From: Leptotrichia sp. OH3620_COT-345
Lineage (GTDB): Bacteria > Fusobacteriota > Fusobacteriia > Fusobacteriales > Leptotrichiaceae
Direction: 5' to 3'
NCBI RefSeq assembly: GCF_003932895.1
Contig: NZ_RQYW01000020.1
Coordinates: forward strand, 1-36,637
Length of the DNA stretch: 36,637 bases
Positions within the stretch are counted from its first letter, which is position 1. The number at the start of each line of letters is the position of its first letter. Of the stretch, positions 32,601 through 36,637 are shown one piece after another. Made by a program: the position numbers and the translations under genes. A model generated the notes under the pieces. The model saw nothing but the letters and a program-made list of their open reading frames with translations. It was not told the origin of the DNA and ran no database searches.

Positions 32601-33279
32601 AGAAGAAGAATTTTATAAAAGTTATGTAGAAGAAGAAACTTACAGACAAAATAAATTCAACTTGAATGATTTTAATTCAAAATTACAGAATTTAAGAAAA
32701 AAGAAAAAGTATTTTCAAGTAGGAATTGATATGGAAATAGACGGATCAAATTCTGTAAGAAAATCAAATTTGAAAGGACTTGACAGATTGAACGATCTTA
32801 CGTTTAAAGTAGAGGCAGGCTATTTGGAAAAGTTTTTCGTAAGATATGCGTTTACAATGGAAAGACCTGACAGAATTTACAGAAACGATCCTAACCGCCA
32901 TAGTCAGTTTAATTTTAGAAGACATGATTTTGAAAGCAAATATATGTTTGGGGCTGATCCGGACAAACCTTGGTGGATAGGAGGAAGACTTCAGTATGTA
33001 CAGGATGGAGCACCTAATGTTTCCAATCCTGAAATATTTGAAAGTTCATCTGCTGCCAGAAGAGTAAATAAGATAACTTTAGGAATGGCTACTTTAACTC
33101 ATAGATTTGAAAATCTGGAATGGGAAATAGGAGCAGGAGTTAAGTGGGATAAACCTGATAATAAGAAGTTGGGATATTATCCGATTGTCACTTTGAAATT
33201 TGGAATTGCAACATTCCCGGAAAAGAATGTCCAGTTGAATTATAGTGGAGGCTCTCCTTCATTTGGAGCCGGATTTTAA
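29635..33279 (+). CDS. lptD: LPS-assembly outer-membrane protein LptD
   Basis: This is the predicted outer-membrane translocon for lipopolysaccharide. The 1214 residues begin with a signal peptide (about 1-24, ILFLFLSYLLFSANAAA). An OstA/LptA-like periplasmic domain follows (about 30-140, with VILKYGDITIRADNL and NVLFAYGNVVFSQGTQTVKANEIVFD). After WFKFPYYVASLKPASQRATLFPYVG comes a large beta-barrel region rich in alternating aromatic strands. The chain ends GGSPSFGAGF with a C-terminal Phe, as expected for a Bam-assembled barrel. It is much longer than the E. coli protein (about 780). No lptE is adjacent. thrS follows 35 bases later. Confidence 0.88.
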   Translation: MKINNYKILFLFLSYLLFSANAAANETVIELETEKSIIDIEKEAIEAKDGVILKYGDITIRADNLKKLGQKNVLFAYGNVVFSQGTQTVKANEIVFDLDTKKAKILESESYDTDLKLRFGGEQTLSEYPDKITIKNGWFTTSSYEVPNYRVNTEELLIYPNRKIVAKKIGVESNGKTWFKFPYYVASLKPASQRATLFPYVGSDSDRGFFGIWGFDYNKGKFAQGFIDFELSAKKKLALKISNDYTLWPGNAGNIFVKRVVVPIGNNIKEWDFEWNHNVVNTPKREKSERRFYDLGYGIWNLNYKNITTNLVRAADGVLLKDDYKSYVDTYKKIGFYNFKINQELGRNGEFNLDYYWTQNPDALRELTRINDNIVDRDEIDPRKTDVDLYKSVKYTNGNSDVTIKVDNEKFIDINPGYIGDLNSFRNKKNYSIDFKGPKIKLEYLDFNKDEYQEILNLKERDDADNVSLEESKRWVQTIAYDHKKEVAVTFGKYYPFRQNEFFGYEPKTLSGYLTNNFYFGVETKHTDIRKKEYEYDFTRDNPAFDNLFLNSATDDNSRIYKVYEDAEKIKRAKKIIYEKYRSQKINIGSDKIDLPLRNSYLSFNFGFENRDYSEIYVPEFLNGRKVEDINSKTGYKILKDVSGNEVKQQPSMNISSLDTKLFMTVFDNTAKVNNKFDVKITNEANLTVQKVNAKGSMFNGNDIVEIPGNILGINNNFNFYLGNITFNYNFTNRHDRHFESNWLKNQYVRNYFKIDIANRRFLSFDFESNDKYEFEDFKSQRNFNREFQYGYLSDEGNSFLYRYTDKNKEYFPYNESMGWNKKSYKEAVRNRTFSINYNEWGIDYTNVRSRTNDIFGTSVNFGGPALKLKTNTHKIGFVYDTSKMKNKRIDSDHYFRISYGFGKKVYRELKNTPLVTADDSYYRGNDYTTVSFLYRYENNAKPKYEGRDSSGNIVKESNQKDFSIENTNKRVIDNIEIKSDDRLFLNNEEEEFYKSYVEEETYRQNKFNLNDFNSKLQNLRKKKKYFQVGIDMEIDGSNSVRKSNLKGLDRLNDLTFKVEAGYLEKFFVRYAFTMERPDRIYRNDPNRHSQFNFRRHDFESKYMFGADPDKPWWIGGRLQYVQDGAPNVSNPEIFESSSAARRVNKITLGMATLTHRFENLEWEIGAGVKWDKPDNKKLGYYPIVTLKFGIATFPEKNVQLNYSGGSPSFGAGF

Positions 33280-33314
33280 TTAAAAATTGATAAATTGTAA
33301 AGGAGTGTATAAAA

Positions 33315-35225
33315 ATGATAGAAATGGTGTTGCCTGACGGAAATGTCAGAAAAATTGAAAAACCTGTGACAGTTGCAGAATTTGCAAAAAGTATAAGTCC
33401 AAGTTTGGGGAAAGCTGCAGTGGGAGCGATAATAGATAAAGTTCAAGTAGATGTGTCCCATTTGATTGAAAAATCAGGAAATATACAGATTATAACGGCA
33501 ACAAGTGAAGAAGGAATAGCGATAATAAGGCACAGTGCTGCTCATATTATGGCACAGGCAGTACAGCGAATTTTTCCGGGAACTAAAGTTACCATAGGTC
33601 CTGTTATAGAAAATGGTTTTTTTTATGATTTTGATCCTGAAAAACCTTTTGCTGAAGAAGATTTGAAAAAAATCGAAGAGGAAATGAAAAAAATTGTAAA
33701 AGAAGACTATGAATTTAAAAGAAGTGAAGTGAGTGCCGAAGAGGCCAAAAAAATGTTTTCTGAAATGGGAGAAAATTATAAAATTGAAATAATAGATGAT
33801 CTAGGAGCAGATAGAGTAAGTATTTATCAACAGGGAGAATTTGTGGATTTATGTAGAGGTACTCATATTCCTTCTACAAGTTACCTGAAAGCATTTAAGC
33901 TTATGTCTACAGCAGGGGCATACTGGAGAGGAGATTCAAATAAGAAAATGCTCCAGAGAATTTACGGTATTGCTTTTGGAAATAAAAAAGAGCTTGATGA
34001 TTATTTGACAATGCTTGAAGAAGCCGAAAAAAGGGATCACAGAAAATTAGGGAAACAACTTGACTTATTTTTTCTTGATGAACATGGACCGGGATTTCCG
34101 TTTTTTATGCCTAAAGGTATGGAAATTATGAACAAACTTCAGGAAATATGGAGAAAAGAACATAAAAAAAGAAAATATCAGGAAATAAGGACTCCTATAA
34201 TGCTTGATAAAGAATTGTGGGAAATTTCAGGACACTGGTTCAATTATAGAGAAAATATGTACGTTTCGGAAATTGACGAAAAAGTTTATGCAATAAAACC
34301 GATGAACTGTCCGGGGTCAATAATTGCTTATAAAAATAATTTACATTCTTATAAAGATTTACCGTTAAAATATGGAGAAATGGGACTTGTCCATAGACAT
34401 GAATTTAGCGGTGCATTACATGGATTAATGAGAGTAAGGGCTTTTACTCAGGATGATGCTCATGTGTTCTGTACAAAAGAGCAGATAGAAGAACAGATTA
34501 TAGAAATAATTGATCTGTATGATAAATTTTATACATTATTTGGATTTGAATATAATATAGAATTATCTACAAAGCCTGAAAAAGCTATTGGTTCTGATGA
34601 GATATGGGCAATGGCTGAATCTGACTTGGAATCGGCATTAAAGAAAAAAGGGATAAGTTATAAACTTAATCCGGGAGATGGAGCATTTTACGGACCTAAA
34701 ATTGATTTTAAAATGAAAGATTCAATAGGAAGAATATGGCAGTGTGGAACGATACAGTTGGATTTTAATCTTCCTTCAAGATTTGATATGAACTATATTG
34801 GAGCTGATGGTGAAAAGCATGAGCCTGTTATGATACACAGGGCTATGTACGGAAGTTTGGAGAGATTTATAGGTATATTGATAGAGCATTATGCCGGAGC
34901 ATTTCCTGTATGGTTGGCACCTATACAAGCAAGAATACTTACAATTTCCAAAGAACAGATACCTTTTGCAGAAAAATTAAATGAAAAACTTCAAAATGCA
35001 GGAATACGAACTGATATTGATATGAGAGATGAAAAAATAAGCTATAAAATTAGGGAAGCAAATGGAGAACAGAAAATACCTTTACAATTAATCATTGGGA
35101 AAAATGAAGTAGAAAAAAATGAAGTTAATGTGAGAAGATTCGGTTCACAGGAAAGCTCAAGTATAACAGTTGATGAAGTAATAAAAATGCTGATTGAAGA
35201 ATCTCAAGTCCCATTTAAAAAATAA
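33315..35225 (+). CDS. thrS: Threonyl-tRNA synthetase
   Basis: It charges and edits tRNA-Thr. The 636 residues comprise a TGS domain (about 1-62), the editing domain with His73-x3-His77 in RHSAAHIMAQA and VDLCRGTHIPST, and the class II catalytic core with zinc ligand Cys332 in KPMNCPGS. The C-terminal anticodon-binding domain runs from about 535 (VWLAPIQARILTIS). ATG follows AAAGGAGTG. No T-box is seen in the short gap after lptD, so expression probably depends on the lptD promoter or one inside that gene. Confidence 0.97.
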   Translation: MIEMVLPDGNVRKIEKPVTVAEFAKSISPSLGKAAVGAIIDKVQVDVSHLIEKSGNIQIITATSEEGIAIIRHSAAHIMAQAVQRIFPGTKVTIGPVIENGFFYDFDPEKPFAEEDLKKIEEEMKKIVKEDYEFKRSEVSAEEAKKMFSEMGENYKIEIIDDLGADRVSIYQQGEFVDLCRGTHIPSTSYLKAFKLMSTAGAYWRGDSNKKMLQRIYGIAFGNKKELDDYLTMLEEAEKRDHRKLGKQLDLFFLDEHGPGFPFFMPKGMEIMNKLQEIWRKEHKKRKYQEIRTPIMLDKELWEISGHWFNYRENMYVSEIDEKVYAIKPMNCPGSIIAYKNNLHSYKDLPLKYGEMGLVHRHEFSGALHGLMRVRAFTQDDAHVFCTKEQIEEQIIEIIDLYDKFYTLFGFEYNIELSTKPEKAIGSDEIWAMAESDLESALKKKGISYKLNPGDGAFYGPKIDFKMKDSIGRIWQCGTIQLDFNLPSRFDMNYIGADGEKHEPVMIHRAMYGSLERFIGILIEHYAGAFPVWLAPIQARILTISKEQIPFAEKLNEKLQNAGIRTDIDMRDEKISYKIREANGEQKIPLQLIIGKNEVEKNEVNVRRFGSQESSSITVDEVIKMLIEESQVPFKK

Positions 35226-35261
35226 TGTAATTAAAACTAACATACAGCGAGGTGAATTTAA

Positions 35262-36002
35262 ATGAATTATAATGATTTTGAAAATGAAATTTATAAAAAT
35301 GAAAAAAAAGAAATGACTTATGAAAAACTTGAACAAATAGTTGCTTCAAAAGTTTTGGGAAGTATATTTTGGATGATAGCCGGTCTTTTAGTGACAGGAA
35401 CAGTTGGTTTTTTTGTAATAGGAGGTTTTTATTCAGGGGCAATACGCCCTGAAATTATAAGTCCGTTAATTTTAGGAGCTCTTATAGTTGAATTTATTGT
35501 GGTTGTTGCATTCAGCGCTATGACATTTACAGCTAAAGTGGGAACGCTGAGAGTTATGTTTATAGTATATTCGGCATTAAACGGAATTACGCTTTCAATG
35601 CTTGGAGTAATTTACACAGGAAGCAGTATTATCTTTGCGTTTTTAGGAACAGTTGTACTGTTTATAGTGTTAGGATTATATGGATATTTTACTAAGGAAG
35701 ATTTGACAAAATATGGTACAATGCTGAAAGCCGGGTTAATCGCATTGATAGCAATGGGAATAATCAATATATTTTTCATAAGTGAGCAGTTGGCATGGGT
35801 TTCTTCAATATTAGGAGTTGTGATATTTATAATATACACAGCTTATGATATTAACAGAATAAAAAATAATGTCATTGCTTATGCTATAGAAGAAGATATG
35901 ACGATACTTGACAGAATAGAAATACATGGAGCTTTAAGCCTGTATTTGGATTTTGTAAATCTGTTTATCTATATATTAAGAATAATAGGAAAGAAAAAAT
36001 AA
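35262..36002 (+). CDS. Bax inhibitor-1 / YccA-family membrane protein
   Basis: This 246-residue polytopic inner-membrane protein has a charged N-terminal segment (about 1-30) and then seven predicted membrane helices beginning with VLGSIFWMIAGLLVTGTVGFF. The family features TFTAKVGTLRVMFIVYSALNGITLSMLG, YTGSSIIFAFLGT and the C-terminal IHGALSLYLDFVNLFIYILRIIG are clear. Bacterial members such as YccA and YetJ modulate FtsH or leak calcium; which applies here is unknown. ATG follows GCGAGGTGA, 36 bases after thrS. Confidence 0.92.
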   Translation: MNYNDFENEIYKNEKKEMTYEKLEQIVASKVLGSIFWMIAGLLVTGTVGFFVIGGFYSGAIRPEIISPLILGALIVEFIVVVAFSAMTFTAKVGTLRVMFIVYSALNGITLSMLGVIYTGSSIIFAFLGTVVLFIVLGLYGYFTKEDLTKYGTMLKAGLIALIAMGIINIFFISEQLAWVSSILGVVIFIIYTAYDINRIKNNVIAYAIEEDMTILDRIEIHGALSLYLDFVNLFIYILRIIGKKK

Positions 36003-36081
36003 AAGAAATTTTTAATGAAGAGTTCTCATAATATACGTACTTTTCTTAATATAAAATTATTTAAATTAAGGAGAAAAAATC

Positions 36082-36474
36082 TTGAAAAGACAGATAAAAT
36101 GTGTTGAAGAATTTCATAATATATATAAATTAGGAAATTCTGAAAAACCTATAGGAAAATTAGAAAATAGTAAAGAAAAATTAAGATTTGAACTGATGAA
36201 AGAGGAAAATGAAGAATATCTTGATGCCGCCCTCAAAGGAGATATAGTTGAAGTGGCGGATGCTCTTGGAGATATGATGTATATCCTTTGCGGAACGATA
36301 ATAGAACACGGCATGCAAAACATAATAGAGGAAGTGTTTGAAGAAATACATAGGAGTAATTTAAGTAAGCTTGATGAAAATGGAAACCCTATATATAGGG
36401 AAGATGGAAAAGTTATAAAAGGACCGAATTATTTTTCTCCTGATATTAAAAAAATAATAAAAAATAAATTATAA
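36082..36474 (+). CDS. MazG-like all-alpha NTP pyrophosphohydrolase
   Basis: The 130 residues show the metal-binding pattern of the all-alpha NTP pyrophosphatase superfamily: KEENEEYLDA (about 40-49) followed by EVADALGDMMYIL (about 57-69). A conserved C-terminal part has EEIHRSNLSKLDENGNPIY and KGPNYFSPDI, as in the PRA-PH/DR2231-like subgroup. It would hydrolyse (d)NTPs or related nucleotides to monophosphate and pyrophosphate, a housecleaning role. The TTG start at 36082 follows TTAAGGAG. No his genes are near, so a HisE role is unlikely. Confidence 0.87.
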   Translation: MKRQIKCVEEFHNIYKLGNSEKPIGKLENSKEKLRFELMKEENEEYLDAALKGDIVEVADALGDMMYILCGTIIEHGMQNIIEEVFEEIHRSNLSKLDENGNPIYREDGKVIKGPNYFSPDIKKIIKNKL

Positions 36475-36561
36475 TTAAAAAATATTTTTCATAGAATCCT
36501 TCATTATTAAAGTAAGTTAAAAAATGGTCATATAATATAAAAATTTTAATTAAGGGAAAAA

Positions 36562-36637
36562 ATGGGAAAAATTCTAAGCAAAGACATAGTAAAAATGGGG
36601 GGTATAAAGATAATGGGGAAAAAAAAGAAAAAAAAAG
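36562..36637 (+). CDS. Possible ORF start cut by the window edge
   Basis: An ATG at 36562 preceded by TTAAGGG opens a frame that reaches the edge (25 codons: MGKILSKDIVKMGGIKIMG and then a Lys run). The Lys run comes from an A-rich homopolymer tract, and the frame could be broken beyond it. Too short to assign. Confidence 0.3.
   Translation, partial: MGKILSKDIVKMGGIKIMGKKKKKK

Noticed and set aside
33280-33314. T-box riboswitch before thrS, and likewise before lysS (26015-26040)
   Set aside because: The gaps are 35 and 26 bases, far too short for a T-box leader, and no T-box consensus is present.
1-36637. CRISPR arrays, tRNA or rRNA genes, insertion sequences, prophage genes
   Set aside because: I looked through the intergenic regions on both strands and saw no regularly spaced direct repeats, no cloverleaf with a TTCGA-type arm, and no transposase, integrase or phage structural protein.

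Overview
The window is low-GC, AT-rich DNA with closely packed genes. It suggests a member of the Fusobacteriota, most likely Leptotrichiaceae (Leptotrichia-like). This rests on the base composition, the frequent TTG/GTG starts behind strong AGGAGG sites, an outer-membrane LptD-type protein in an otherwise Firmicute-like gene set, and a tannase-type esterase of a kind reported in oral fusobacteria. The genus is inferred from protein character only. I see no tRNA, rRNA, CRISPR array, prophage or insertion sequence.

Layout. (1) 1-2640: the tail of an unknown ORF, a large hairpin element, then a minus-strand pair, manA followed by a MalY/PatB-type C-S lyase. (2) 2760-4545: adk-map, with an unusual hairpin-bridged ribosome-binding site before adk. 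(3) 4303-5283: about 1 kb without a convincing gene. (4) 5284-8760: infA-rpmJ, a candidate r-protein leader, then rpsM-rpsK-rpsD-rpoA-rplQ, closed by a clear terminator. (5) 8789-17176: accessory metabolism and envelope genes: GNAT acetyltransferase, brnQ, class B acid phosphatase, MGMT-family protein, an orphan OppA-type lipoprotein, a C_GCAxxG_C_C protein, a secreted tannase-like hydrolase and an orphan unknown. (6) 17370-22066: a DIP1984-family gene divergent from an FMN-riboswitch-controlled riboflavin operon, ribH-ribD-ribE-ribBA. (7) 22445-27590: mutL, then rlmH, an acidic protein, a DUF1934-like protein and lysS. (8) 27647-28663: a MarR regulator divergent from an SRPBCC protein, with two perfect 34-bp palindromes between them. 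(9) 28775-36474: an Amidase_3 cell-wall amidase divergent from lptD, then thrS, a BI-1/YccA membrane protein and a MazG-like pyrophosphohydrolase. A possible new ORF is cut by the right edge.

How the parts work together. Most of the window is core information processing (initiation, ribosome, RNA polymerase alpha, two tRNA synthetases, adenylate kinase, methionine aminopeptidase, RlmH, MutL), cofactor synthesis under FMN feedback, and envelope functions. The most interesting signals are regulatory: the adk leader, the MarR-divergon palindromes, a three-tier hairpin at 311-405, a 16-base promoter element shared by three neighbouring transcription units, recurring GTGAGGGC-type hairpins, and the leader in front of rpsM. 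I did not find a convincing new defence or mobile system.
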